From Anaerohalosphaera lusitana (GTDB taxonomy: Bacteria; Planctomycetota; Phycisphaerae; Sedimentisphaerales; Anaerohalosphaeraceae), in NCBI RefSeq assembly GCF_002007645.1, contig NZ_CP019791.1:3588593-3652592 (forward strand): a stretch of 64,000 nucleotides of DNA, given 5' to 3'. A program made the position numbers and the translations under genes. The notes beneath the pieces are model-generated. The model did not search any database, had not been told where the DNA came from, and saw nothing but the letters and a program-made list of their open reading frames with translations. This document shows, one piece after another, positions 25,486 through 36,000 of this stretch (positions within the stretch are counted from its first letter, which is position 1; every line of letters starts with the position of its first letter).

Positions 25486-27591
25486 TCACCGCGACGGCAA
25501 TGTTTCGGATAGCGGTATTTCTCCTCGGAGCATTCTTGTGCCCTGGCCCACGAGCCAGAGGTAATGGTCGCTTGGCAATGAAGCGTCGCTGAAGTCGTAG
25601 GGCGCATATTGAGCATTGCCGGTGGGCAAGAAGGGGTTGGAGTACACACTGTAGGGTTGTTCTTCAACCGGCGGATTGTTGGTAACCTTGAAGATCGCGG
25701 TTCCCTCATCGACCTCGTCGAACATGGCCTGGTAGATCATGGTCGCGCCGGCGTCGTTGATGGCTTTGTAGTATTGACGCCACAGGAAACGTCCGCCGAG
25801 GCGAGGGATATGATCCCATTTTTCGCCTTTGAGATTCTGCCAACTGAAGCCGGGGAAGACGACGGGCAGGTAATCCTTGCCGTTGGTATTGCACCAGGAC
25901 TGGTCCGGGACGGTATAGTTGGAGGTGAAGTTATTGAGTTCGCCTTGATATATGCTTCCGTATCGGCCGACCGCCCAGGGGCTGATGATATCGGCAAGAT
26001 CGACGATCTGCCCAAACCACGCGTCAGTGTTCTTACGGTAGCGCCATTCATTGTCGACACCGATCATGACGGTACAGCCGCCGTAGACGGGATCATTCTT
26101 GAGGAAGTTTATGATGTCGTAGGTGTCCTGTCCTTCGTAGGAACGGTTAAAGCCCAGTCCCCAGACGGCGACTACGGGTTTTCCGTTGTGGTGGAGGTAG
26201 GCCGAGTCCGCGGGGTCCTGTGTTAGGCGGTACGTGTCAACGAGGTGCTTCCAGTCGTCGATGACTTTCTGTTTCAACTGCGGGCCGGTCAGTGAGCTGC
26301 TGAGGTCGTACATCATCGCCCAGGCGCGTTTATGGAGATTGGCGCCCTTTCGGCAGTGGAGCATGACCTGGTCGCGGTGATTGCGGGCAGTCGAACCGGG
26401 GGTCGTTTCACTTACAAACCGCTGGAGAAAGACACCGTCGATGCCGTATTCGTCCATCCACGAGAAATGTCTGAGCACGGTTTTTTCGTTGAAGGAGCTG
26501 AAAACGGAGGCGGTGCTGCCGTCTGCGTACTTGAAACCGGTCGCAAACTTTTCATCCGGGTCGAGCTCGCTCATGTCGGGCCACCAGTCCACGGTGCAGT
26601 AGCCGGGTTCGAATCGATTGCTGGTGCCCCAGTGGACCCATCCGCGGTTGGCACCATCGCCCGGAGCGTTGAACCAGCCTTGATAGCCGCACATGATCTT
26701 GCCTGTGAGTGTTCGGCTGTATTCGTTGTGGTGCCAGTTTTTGGCCAGTATTGAAAAATCATTCATATCAACATTACCATCATTTGTAAAGTCTGCATCG
26801 GGATCAGGGTTTGGGTCGAGCCATTGGGCCAGGAACAACATCATGTCCGTCTCATTTACGTAACCATCGCCGTCAACATCGCCGTTTCCCATTTGTTGAG
26901 GCTCTGCCCAGACGGTCGTTTTGTAAGGATTTGTCATATGGTAATCATAGTGTACCGTGCCGGTTCCGTCGTAGGCGGTGATCTGGGAAGCGTTTATGTA
27001 ATCGCCAATCGCTGATGAAACATTTCCATCGACGACCAGAGTACCGGCTGTAATATCAACATACCCACCGGCGGTAATATTGAGCGAGCCGCAGGTGATG
27101 GTGCCGCCGTCCAACTGGATGCGGCCTGTTCCGCCGTTGGTGGCGAGACCCAGGGTGCCGGCTACGGTAATGACGCCGTCGGTCATGTTTATACGGCCGA
27201 CGCCATCTCTTCCAACCGAAAGTTTCTGGCGACAGGTGGTGGTGCCGCCATTTACATTGAATGTGCCCTCATTGTTGGAACCATAAGCTAAAATGAACCA
27301 ACTGTCGACTGTCAGAGAACCGGCCTTTATTTCTACAGAGTCAGATGGGCTGGACCAGTCGCCGACGACTAGTTCCTTCGTGAAGGCGTCGGTGCCCGAA
27401 TAGATTACGGGGCCGTCATCAGCAAAATTACCTCTCACTGCTGTCTTAGCGGTACTTGCAGGCAGTCCGTTGTTCCAATTCGCCGGATTGCCCCAGGCTC
27501 GGTCAACGCCGTCGTTGGTCCAGTCCGTATCGCCTAAAACGCAGGGGGTACAAAAAGCCAGATACATTAAAACTATTAATAATCGTTTCAT
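25486..27591 (-). CDS. Beta-solenoid module + dockerin-like + GH71/99-like enzyme
   Basis: This 701-residue secreted protein joins three parts. After a signal peptide (MKRLLIVLMYLAFCTPCVLG) comes the shared module (residues 20-225), close in sequence to the one in the neighbouring phosphoesterase: both have TKELVVGDWSS and LGLATNGGTGR. Next is a paired EF-hand dockerin-like segment (GDVDGDGYVNETDMMLFLAQW and NDGNVDMNDFSILAKNW, about 234-287). The rest is a GH71/99-like domain (GYQGWFNAPGDGANRGW, MFDEVDEGTAIFK) paralogous to the stand-alone enzyme at 13.7-15.0 kb. The dockerin-like segment is internal, not terminal. AGGA lies seven bases before the third of three consecutive ATGs, which is taken as the start. 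Confidence 0.83.
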   Translation of the reverse strand: MKRLLIVLMYLAFCTPCVLGDTDWTNDGVDRAWGNPANWNNGLPASTAKTAVRGNFADDGPVIYSGTDAFTKELVVGDWSSPSDSVEIKAGSLTVDSWFILAYGSNNEGTFNVNGGTTTCRQKLSVGRDGVGRINMTDGVITVAGTLGLATNGGTGRIQLDGGTITCGSLNITAGGYVDITAGTLVVDGNVSSAIGDYINASQITAYDGTGTVHYDYHMTNPYKTTVWAEPQQMGNGDVDGDGYVNETDMMLFLAQWLDPNPDPDADFTNDGNVDMNDFSILAKNWHHNEYSRTLTGKIMCGYQGWFNAPGDGANRGWVHWGTSNRFEPGYCTVDWWPDMSELDPDEKFATGFKYADGSTASVFSSFNEKTVLRHFSWMDEYGIDGVFLQRFVSETTPGSTARNHRDQVMLHCRKGANLHKRAWAMMYDLSSSLTGPQLKQKVIDDWKHLVDTYRLTQDPADSAYLHHNGKPVVAVWGLGFNRSYEGQDTYDIINFLKNDPVYGGCTVMIGVDNEWRYRKNTDAWFGQIVDLADIISPWAVGRYGSIYQGELNNFTSNYTVPDQSWCNTNGKDYLPVVFPGFSWQNLKGEKWDHIPRLGGRFLWRQYYKAINDAGATMIYQAMFDEVDEGTAIFKVTNNPPVEEQPYSVYSNPFLPTGNAQYAPYDFSDASLPSDHYLWLVGQGTRMLRGEIPLSETLPSR

Positions 27592-27652
27592 CATCATTTC
27601 CTAAATAACGCAAGAGTCAATCACCGCTATTGGTCCGCGGTGCACAAAACTG

Positions 27653-30600
27653 TCAATATCCCGGCGACGGTGAGGCTGCCTCCCAGTTTGAATGATCACG
27701 GCCATAAGTGTCGAAATTTTGACGATGGAGCGAGTGCCCGCCGCCATCGGCACTGGTCGGCCATGGTGGGGCATCGTCATAGTCTATCTTTTCGATCGGC
27801 ATCCAGTAGCGTGCCTTGCCGTATTCCTGGTCACCTGGGATCTGTATCTCGATTTCCTCGCCGCCATTGTCCAATTTGCCGTCGTAAGGGCCGTACACGG
27901 GGCAGAGTGCGGAACTGTAATTGGCCGGATTTCTGGCCACAATTATGTAACTGTATGGCGGAATGGTCACGCCGGCGGGGAACTCATAGCCGGTGCCCTC
28001 CAATCGCCAGGGGATATCTTCTGTGAAAAAGACGCCCGGTGAGGTTTCGGTCTTAGCTTCGGTCTCGAGCGTGACCGCGGAACCCGAGCGGTTGTACAGC
28101 TCAACAAACTCATAGTCGGCTCCGGAAGGCGGTTTGTAATAAATCTCGGTGATAACAACTTCCGGAATGAGAGGGCCGTCATTAGCAGCACCCGGTGTCA
28201 GTGAACTCTGGCGAACAAAATCATACCCGCCGGACAGTTCGGCCTTCTGGTAACGGCCGAACGTGACGCCCGTTTCAGAGGCATCAAACGTCTGCTGGGT
28301 CTGATACAGGCCGGTGACTTCTCCGCCCTGCCCGGAATAGAGGTACACCGTCTCTCCTCCTTCGCTGAGACCAAAGGGCAAATTGCTTCCAGTCCCGGTT
28401 GGGTCGCCGAAAGACGAATGTTCTTCGAATACCATGTAGTCGCCTGAAGCAATCACGGTATTATCTGGTATCTGGTATTTTCGTATTGTGTTTGGATCAG
28501 AATCGTCATCAGTCAGGAACCAGCCGCCGATATTAATTTCCTGTTCAGTTGTGTTATATAGTTCGATCCAGTCGGCATCAGCACCATGAGAGTGGGCGAG
28601 TAATTCGTTAAAAATGATGCTATCTGCTGCTATGACGGCATGCGGGGCCGTTCCAGGGGAGCCGCCAGTGTAAAGACTTGATCGCCATCCTGCTTTGGTA
28701 TCCCACAGATTGGGATCAGTTGCGGCCGGATCGACCATCGTGAGTGAATATCCTATGCCGTCAGTCAATTCATACCAACTGTCATTGTAGTCAAAATCAT
28801 GGATCTCAGCGCCGATCGCATCCCGAAGGACAATCTCTTCACCTGCGTTGTCCAGAGCACCGACATACTGGCCGGCGACGGGCAGGTCAGAGCCGTACCG
28901 AGCCTCAAAGTCCGCCCGGTTCTCGACAATAAGGACATATTCGCCGGCAGCGAGCGTATAGTCGCCGAAGACAAAGTCAACCCCATCGGTAAAGTGAACT
29001 AAGTTCAGATTGATCGCATCGTCCCCGACATTTTGCAGTTCGATAAATTCGGTATTCGTATCGGACGGATGATACATGATCTCGGAAATCCGCAGGCTTT
29101 CAAGGACCGGTCCAACGGCGTAGGTTTCCCTGTTCAGCGCGCTCCATTCTCCGTCGGTTCTCACACGAGCTTTTACACAGGTACTCTTTTCAAGCGTAAC
29201 CGGCGAACCTGTTGCGGCGACCTCGAGAACGAGTTGGGCGGAAATTAAAAAGTCCGAGCTGCCAAGGCCCCGGTTAAAACCGCGAATTGCTAAAATGTTG
29301 TCTCCGGCCTGAAGATGGCTGAGATGTTCGGAGCAATCAAAATCGATCTGCGTAACCGCAGAGGAATCACCGTGCAGGCCGGTCGCGCCATCATCCCAAC
29401 TCGGCGATATGGGAGCGTTGGCGGATGCAATTTCCGCGCCATTCAAGTAAGCCCTGAATCCATCGTCATATCGCATACGCAGTGTCATTGAAAGAGCATT
29501 TGCAACCTGATCAGCCACCGCTGTGAATGGTATCCTGATGTAACAGGTCTGCCTGACATCGCTCATCAACGTTTCAACATCGTAGGTAATGTAATCTTTA
29601 TACGTCGTCCTCTCATCATAGCCCACTCCGCCGACGGTAACGCCGGTTGTTGGCGTTCCGTGTGTCCAGGCGGAGTCGTCATAGGGTTCTGCTCCGCCGG
29701 TCCAGTTCATTCCGATGTCGTTACCGGGTACCAGAACTGCCTTGGGCGCATCTTCTGAAACGAGTGTTTCAACGGTTGAATCATCGGGTTCGATGTAAAG
29801 CTGGGCGTCGGGATTGACGGCGCCGCCCTTGAGACGCGGGTCCTCACCGTTCAGGGTATAGTAAATATTTCCTGAAGCCCCAGCGGGCGTACGGGGATAA
29901 ATCGAGCCGCCCGGACTGAGATAACCACCTGATGGACTTAGAATTGGAGGGACAGCCCCAAACTGAGACGCAATATACCCATCCAGCCAGTCGAAGCGGC
30001 TGGTGATCCAGTCCTTAAAGAGTGCGATTTCCGTATCGAAGGAATTTGGGTAGTATTTCCTAGGCCGTGACCTCGCCTCGCTTATCATGGCAGCCGTTTG
30101 ATCAATGTAGGCCATGGTTTCATCGGTACTTAAGACTTTTTCGCGATGTTCGAACCAGCGATCGGCAACCATGAGTCTGTATTCAGGATCTTCCTGCATT
30201 TTCTGATGCCACTTACCAAAAATCGAGCCGTTCGTTTTCCATACGTAGGTTGGCTGATCATAGGTACCTGAATTATTATGGAAGCCTCGGTCGTAATCCC
30301 ACGGCGGGCCCGAATGTATCTTTCCGGTGCGGTCCTTGTGAGTGTAGTAGCTACCCCAGAAGGCGTCCGAATCACTGCAGATCTGTTCGAGCAGCCCGTG
30401 ATCGATCCAGGAAACCACATCGATGTAGTCCGCGTACACGGCGTGGGGACCCGGGTAGAAGGTGCTGGAGGTATTCTGCCAGAGCACTGAACTGGTTTCA
30501 TTAAGAAAGCCAGCGATCCAGTTGATCTGAGGTTGTGTGATTTCCGGAAACTCGGGTTCGTCTACGATCGGTTTACCCGCCCCGGTGACCTGGATGCCGT

Positions 30601-32926
30601 ATGGCGAGGCTTCGAGGTAATCAGGGTCCACGAGTCCGTCCGGGCCATCCGCCAGAAGCACGCTGCCGTCATCATATTTGTCGGATTTAACGATATATCC
30701 GCCTGATACCTTCGGTTCCAGATTGTGGGAGGCATCCAGCCGGGCGATATCCACCCGGTTCTGATCACGTTTGATCTTTTCCCGAAGTATGAACAGTCCC
30801 TGGTAATCGGCTGACGAGACGGCGCCGCCATCGGTGTTCAAATAGAGTTCAACATATCGCTGACGCGGGGCGTAGTGGCCCATGTCTCGGAACCATTTGA
30901 AGGCCATCTCGTTCTTCATCATTGTGTAGTCAATCACGTCCCAGGAGAGTATCCAGTCCGATTCATCCGGCATGCCCAGGAGCGAAACTTTTTTATCCTC
31001 GCGATATTCATCCTGAATCTCAATCGCGTAGTGCCCTGAATTATAGGTGCTTTCTCCGCGTCTGCGAATCATGGCCCAGCCTTCGAAGTCTTCAGGTCCG
31101 GTGATCTCTGCGCGTCCGGTGGCTTCATCGACATCGATGATTACGGTTCGGCAGTCAATATACGGTTTGTTTACCCGATCGGAGGGGATAGATACTCCGA
31201 GCGTGTCAACCACAACGATCGGCAGGTTGGTATTCGAGGGGGACACGGCCGGATCAACGAAGATATAGGTGTCGATCCGTGTTTTGGAAGGCTGGAATCC
31301 CGGCTTAAATGCCCTGGCCAGAACGGTGGTTGTTTGGTTTACGGTTATCGGTGCGGTATAATCCCAACCGTTCGTAAGTGTTGGCAGGGTTCCATCGGTC
31401 GTATAACGGATGATGGCGCTGGGAGTATCGCAGGTCATGGACACGCTAACCGGGCTCATATAGCAGCCGCCCTTGATGTTAACTTCCGGCTTTTCGACAA
31501 AAGCCTCAAAGGTATTTTTGGCATTGTCGGCGCCCGGTGTAGGTGCTGAAAAATAACGGACCTCACCGTAGTAATAGCCGTATGAGATGTCGGCCTCCTG
31601 GGCCGGGTAGCCGCGCTCGCCTTTACCCATATCGAAATGGTTGTATTCATGGACCGGAGTCACTCCGTCGTTGTCGATCAGTCCCAGGTACTCGCCATCT
31701 TTGGACAGCTTGAAATTTGTATGGAGAAATCCGGCAGGATCCACATAGGGATAATTGCCGGGATTCTCGGGCTGTGTTTTGCCGGAAGCAAAAACGATCA
31801 GGTATTCGCCCGGCTGAATAACAGTCGACGCAGGAAACTGCCACTTGGTCTTCAGGCCCGCGTCATCAGTAAGATACCATCCACTGATGTCGAGTGTTAT
31901 TTCGGAATTATTGTGCAGCTCGATCCAATCGGAAGACTCACCATTTCCGTCCAGAAGCTCGCCGTTTTCCAGCGGGGATTTGCTTTCGTTATCGGCCAGA
32001 AACTCATTGATCAGGATCGGCGGGCTCTCTTCTCCCCAGCCCTGGGACATGTAAACGAGATCTTGCAGATCGACCGTCTCATCGAGGTTGAGATCCGCAC
32101 AGTTGATGTCAATTGTGGCGGTCGCCGCAAGGTTCCAGACTTCCTGCATGCTCAGAACGCGGTTATAAATCCGCACATCGTCAATGAGTCCCTCAAAAAG
32201 TTTTTCGGTTGAATAGTACTTTCCAATTTTCATGGCGGTCACCGCCCAGGTATTGACTGACTGGCTAAGTACATCCCTGACCGGTTCAAGTTTGCCATCC
32301 ACGTAAAGGGAAATATCATCGGTTGTGGAGCCGTCCGATACTACGGTTACATGGTGCCAGAGATCATCAGTCAAGACGGTCGTCCCCACGACATGACCCC
32401 CGCCCACATCGACACGAAGCACGCCTGTTTCATCAATCCATACCAGCCACAAGGCGGTGTCGACACTGGATCCCCAGGCCATGATACCTCCCCCGGCCCG
32501 GCTTGTCTTTATCCATGCTGTACATGTTCGAGGCACAGTCCCTGTAAGACCCATGAACTCAGTCGGATCGGTTTGCACGAAGTCATCGACCCCGTCAAAC
32601 TCCAGGGCTCCGGCTAACCGGCCGCCATGTGGATTCCAACTGGCACCGTTGACCGCCCCCTGATAGCCTGACGATGACGAGTCGGCGGCGTTTGATCCGA
32701 TGCTTTCGTCCAGTTTCCAATGCAGGGTGAGACCGGTTTCGTTTTCACATGAGGTGGGGTTGAGCCATTGCGAGGCCATGAGTGCCAGATCGCCAATGCC
32801 AACCCGACAGTCACCATCGAGGTCGCCGGTGATGAAACAGCTATGCGCGAAGCCGCCAAGCAGCAGAACTGCAGTGACAAGGCACCACGCTTTGGCAACG
32901 AAATAAAGATTAGATCTGGATTTCAT
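27653..32926 (-). CDS. Giant secreted CotH-kinase/LamG/lamin-tail protein
   Basis: This 1757-residue protein has a signal peptide and a long chain of domains: a dockerin-like repeat (GDLDGDCRVGIGDLALMASQW, about 30-58), a LamG/concanavalin-like domain (62-265), a second half-dockerin (DLNLDETVDLQDLVYMSQGW), a lamin-tail domain (ILINEFLADNE, from 300), a chitobiase-C-like domain (IIRYTTDGTLPT, near 510), a CotH-like kinase domain (about 640-990, GLFILREKIKRDQNRVDIARL), another chitobiase-C-like domain (IYYTLNGEDP), and three further lamin-tail domains (LRISEIMYHPSD, IIFNELLAHSHG, VVITEIYYKPPSG). CotH proteins phosphorylate spore-coat proteins in Bacillus; the role in planctomycetes is unknown. 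Start ATG at 32926 has AAGG six bases upstream. Confidence 0.85.
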   Translation of the reverse strand: MKSRSNLYFVAKAWCLVTAVLLLGGFAHSCFITGDLDGDCRVGIGDLALMASQWLNPTSCENETGLTLHWKLDESIGSNAADSSSSGYQGAVNGASWNPHGGRLAGALEFDGVDDFVQTDPTEFMGLTGTVPRTCTAWIKTSRAGGGIMAWGSSVDTALWLVWIDETGVLRVDVGGGHVVGTTVLTDDLWHHVTVVSDGSTTDDISLYVDGKLEPVRDVLSQSVNTWAVTAMKIGKYYSTEKLFEGLIDDVRIYNRVLSMQEVWNLAATATIDINCADLNLDETVDLQDLVYMSQGWGEESPPILINEFLADNESKSPLENGELLDGNGESSDWIELHNNSEITLDISGWYLTDDAGLKTKWQFPASTVIQPGEYLIVFASGKTQPENPGNYPYVDPAGFLHTNFKLSKDGEYLGLIDNDGVTPVHEYNHFDMGKGERGYPAQEADISYGYYYGEVRYFSAPTPGADNAKNTFEAFVEKPEVNIKGGCYMSPVSVSMTCDTPSAIIRYTTDGTLPTLTNGWDYTAPITVNQTTTVLARAFKPGFQPSKTRIDTYIFVDPAVSPSNTNLPIVVVDTLGVSIPSDRVNKPYIDCRTVIIDVDEATGRAEITGPEDFEGWAMIRRRGESTYNSGHYAIEIQDEYREDKKVSLLGMPDESDWILSWDVIDYTMMKNEMAFKWFRDMGHYAPRQRYVELYLNTDGGAVSSADYQGLFILREKIKRDQNRVDIARLDASHNLEPKVSGGYIVKSDKYDDGSVLLADGPDGLVDPDYLEASPYGIQVTGAGKPIVDEPEFPEITQPQINWIAGFLNETSSVLWQNTSSTFYPGPHAVYADYIDVVSWIDHGLLEQICSDSDAFWGSYYTHKDRTGKIHSGPPWDYDRGFHNNSGTYDQPTYVWKTNGSIFGKWHQKMQEDPEYRLMVADRWFEHREKVLSTDETMAYIDQTAAMISEARSRPRKYYPNSFDTEIALFKDWITSRFDWLDGYIASQFGAVPPILSPSGGYLSPGGSIYPRTPAGASGNIYYTLNGEDPRLKGGAVNPDAQLYIEPDDSTVETLVSEDAPKAVLVPGNDIGMNWTGGAEPYDDSAWTHGTPTTGVTVGGVGYDERTTYKDYITYDVETLMSDVRQTCYIRIPFTAVADQVANALSMTLRMRYDDGFRAYLNGAEIASANAPISPSWDDGATGLHGDSSAVTQIDFDCSEHLSHLQAGDNILAIRGFNRGLGSSDFLISAQLVLEVAATGSPVTLEKSTCVKARVRTDGEWSALNRETYAVGPVLESLRISEIMYHPSDTNTEFIELQNVGDDAINLNLVHFTDGVDFVFGDYTLAAGEYVLIVENRADFEARYGSDLPVAGQYVGALDNAGEEIVLRDAIGAEIHDFDYNDSWYELTDGIGYSLTMVDPAATDPNLWDTKAGWRSSLYTGGSPGTAPHAVIAADSIIFNELLAHSHGADADWIELYNTTEQEINIGGWFLTDDDSDPNTIRKYQIPDNTVIASGDYMVFEEHSSFGDPTGTGSNLPFGLSEGGETVYLYSGQGGEVTGLYQTQQTFDASETGVTFGRYQKAELSGGYDFVRQSSLTPGAANDGPLIPEVVITEIYYKPPSGADYEFVELYNRSGSAVTLETEAKTETSPGVFFTEDIPWRLEGTGYEFPAGVTIPPYSYIIVARNPANYSSALCPVYGPYDGKLDNGGEEIEIQIPGDQEYGKARYWMPIEKIDYDDAPPWPTSADGGGHSLHRQNFDTYGRDHSNWEAASPSPGY

Positions 32927-33028
32927 AATTAACCTTCGCAAGGCTGTTTCAAATAACTGGCAGTAATAGTTAAATTAGCAAAAGCTCCTTTTCGAGACTC
33001 TCCGGTCGGACAACGCAGCAGCGGATGC

Positions 33029-36000
33029 TTACTGCACCCTTAGATTGCCGATGCTGGTCACATTGGATGTGTTGGCCGGCATCTGTGATGGGTCGGTATT
33101 GATTACGTTTCCGATGAATGCGGCAGATGCGGAACCGTCGATCGTCAGGAACGGTCGGCCTGAACCGAGGTAATCTCTGAGGTCGCCGCCGAGACTTTCC
33201 AGTTGGGCGGTGTTGTGTACTGCGAACGCACCGGCTTCACCATCGCGTGCCAGGTGGAAGAGCTGCAGCCGTACGTCGCCGCCGTTGATGACCGCGCTGT
33301 ACTGGTGGCTGCCCCAACCGGAGCAACTGAACATTCTGAAAGTATCAATCAGCGAAGCGCCTGTTTCGAGATAGCGTCCGGAGGTGCTGTTTACGGTTAC
33401 GATCTGAGAATTGATCATGTCAAGTCCGCCGCTTCCGATGTCGTCGATCTGCATGGCGTTGGTGCACTGGTCGACGCCCATTCCCATGCAGTAGCCGGAC
33501 GGGCCGTTACCGTTCTCATTGACAAGATGGACGCCTTTGGCACCGCCGAAGACGAAGTTTTCATGCAGGACCTGGCCGGTCATATGGCCGAACAGATATG
33601 GGGTTGCATCCCGCCACTGAATCTTATGGATATCATCCGCTGTGCCGTATGGGATGCTTTCGTAGTAGGATCCCTGGTGCGTGAAGGCGGATGGGTTCAG
33701 TTGACAGTTGTGGATCTGGCCGTCCGTCGAACCATTGCCGACGTGGATTCCGATCTTCAATGCGGTGGACATGATGTAATCGATATAGTGTCGGTCGCAT
33801 CGGTAGGTCGCCAGGTCGAGAAGCTGGTAGGGAATCGTGGCGGCGATGTTGATCACGTAGACATCCGAGCCAAGGCCCCGTATGAGGAAGGGGTATGGTG
33901 CCATGCCGTAGTTGGTGGTATCGTTTTCATCGTAGATCTGCTCGGGGTAATGGAAGTTCAGGCCACGGATGCCAGCGCCAGATTCGAGCTGGATGAACGG
34001 CGTGCCATTGGCGTTGTTGCGGCCGGCGTAGACGTTCAGCAAGCTACCCTTCTGGCTGGTGCCGTGGGGGCAGTCATAGACGCCTCTCAGTTCAACGCCG
34101 GAGGGGACGACCAAGGTGCCTTCGAGGCGGTATGTGCCGCCGGGCACGAAGACGATTCCGCCGCCGTTCGCATCGGCCGCTGTGAGGGCAGACTGGAAAG
34201 CGGCAGTGTTATCGGTGACGCCATCAGCGACAGCGTTGTAAGGTGGGTCCGTCACGACGAACAGGTCAGCTTTTGCGGGTTGATAAACAGTAGCGGGTTT
34301 GCGGTAGTCGTAAGCAGGCAGCGGATCAACCGCGAGAGGCGTATGGTCGATGTGGACCGGATAGGCTGTGTTGTCGGCGATATGGGCGCCGCCGATGAAT
34401 GTATTGCCAAGGATGGAAGCTCCGCGAACGTTGCCGGCAAGTTCGATATCGTTTGAGGCTGTATCGGCGAAGCTGGAGTTGATCACGGACAGGTAACCGC
34501 CGTTTATGTCGAGGGGGCCCTGCTGGATGTCACAGGACATTATCATCACCTTTGCGGATCCATCGCTGAGGATCGCGTCGCCGGAGGCGCTGATGGTGCA
34601 GGTGTGGAACATGTCCGTCTCGCTTGAGGTCGATGCCAGGTAGACACCGGTCTGTGCGTCCTGGATATTGAAGCGGGTGAACTGGTAACCTGCGTATGCG
34701 CTGGCCTCGATGTGGACGCCGGTCTTGCAGTCGATCAGGTCGAAAGCGTAAGATTGGCCGTTCGGGACCTTGCCGTCGTTGCGGGACGGGCGAAGTGCGA
34801 AACCGATGCTGTAACCTTCGACCGTGACGTAGCAGGAATACGACCAGTCGATGCGGCGAACGATCACGCCTGTGCCATTGTTGTAGATCCATGATTCGTG
34901 CTGGCCCGCGGTCGGTGCGTTGGGAAGGCCCGATCCGGCCCAGTAATCAGGCGAGAAATGGACGGTTTCCATCCTGCCGATATCCGCGAGGCAGTCAAAT
35001 TCGATACCCGTCTTGAGGGGTGTGCCATAGACGTTGCGTACGAAGGGTCTTGCGGTGGTGCCTTCACGGAAGGTGGTAAATGCAAAGTACGAGTTTACGA
35101 AAGTGACGTTTTCGACGGTGTTGCCTCCGCCGTGTATGGTGGGCGGATATGGCTGAATGTTATCGGGCGTCTGTTCGGGATACCAGATCGTGATGCCGTT
35201 GATGCCCGAGCTGCCGCTCAGTTCGATGAATGGTGCGGCGTTTTGGTCGCCACGTCCTGCGTAGGCCTGCAGAACTGTGCCTACGACGGGGCTGCCGGGC
35301 TGGGGCTGCTGCCAGTCACCGCGAAGCATGACGCGTCCGGGAATCGTCAGGTTGCCGCTGACCTTGTAGTTGCCGGCCGGTAAGAAGAGTGTGCCGCCGC
35401 CTATGTTATCGATGAAGATCAGTGCGTCCTGAATTTCATCGGTCACATCTGTCACGCCGTCGGCCACGATGCCAAAGTTTTCGGCCCGATATGGCGTCAC
35501 GATGATGTCTTCGGTCATGTATATTGTGTCAGCGACGTGCCAGTTTGTCGCAACGCCGGTTTGCCAGTTGGCAGCGATCGATGCGAAATCATGGAAATCG
35601 ACAAGGCACCATTCATCGAAATTGGCGGGGCTGTCGCAGTCGGCAGTGAGCCAGTCGTCGGCAAGGTCGGCCAGGTCGAGCATGTTGACTCCGCCGTCCC
35701 TGTTGACATCGCCGTCGACGCCTTCGATGGCGCGGATGGTCGTTTTGCCGGGGTTTGTAATGTTGTAGTCATAAATGATCCGGCCGGTGCCGCCGAAGGC
35801 TGTAATTCTGCCGGCCTTGACGTGCTCATCTACTACGCCTGTCTGACTTCTGCCGCCTATGACGACCTGGCCGTGTTCGATGTCCATGTGTGAACTGCCC
35901 TTGACGGCATCCAGGCCTGCCCATTGATTGAGATTGAGTACACCGTCTTTGATATTCGCGTAGCCGGTACCGCCGCTCCAGCCGAGGGAAAAACTGCCTT

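Noticed and set aside
33203-34456. 417-codon plus-strand reading inside the double beta-helix gene
   Set aside because: It is antisense to a protein with clear signal peptide and repeats, has no ribosome site, and its Val/Ala/Asp-rich composition is typical of the complement of GC-rich coding sequence.
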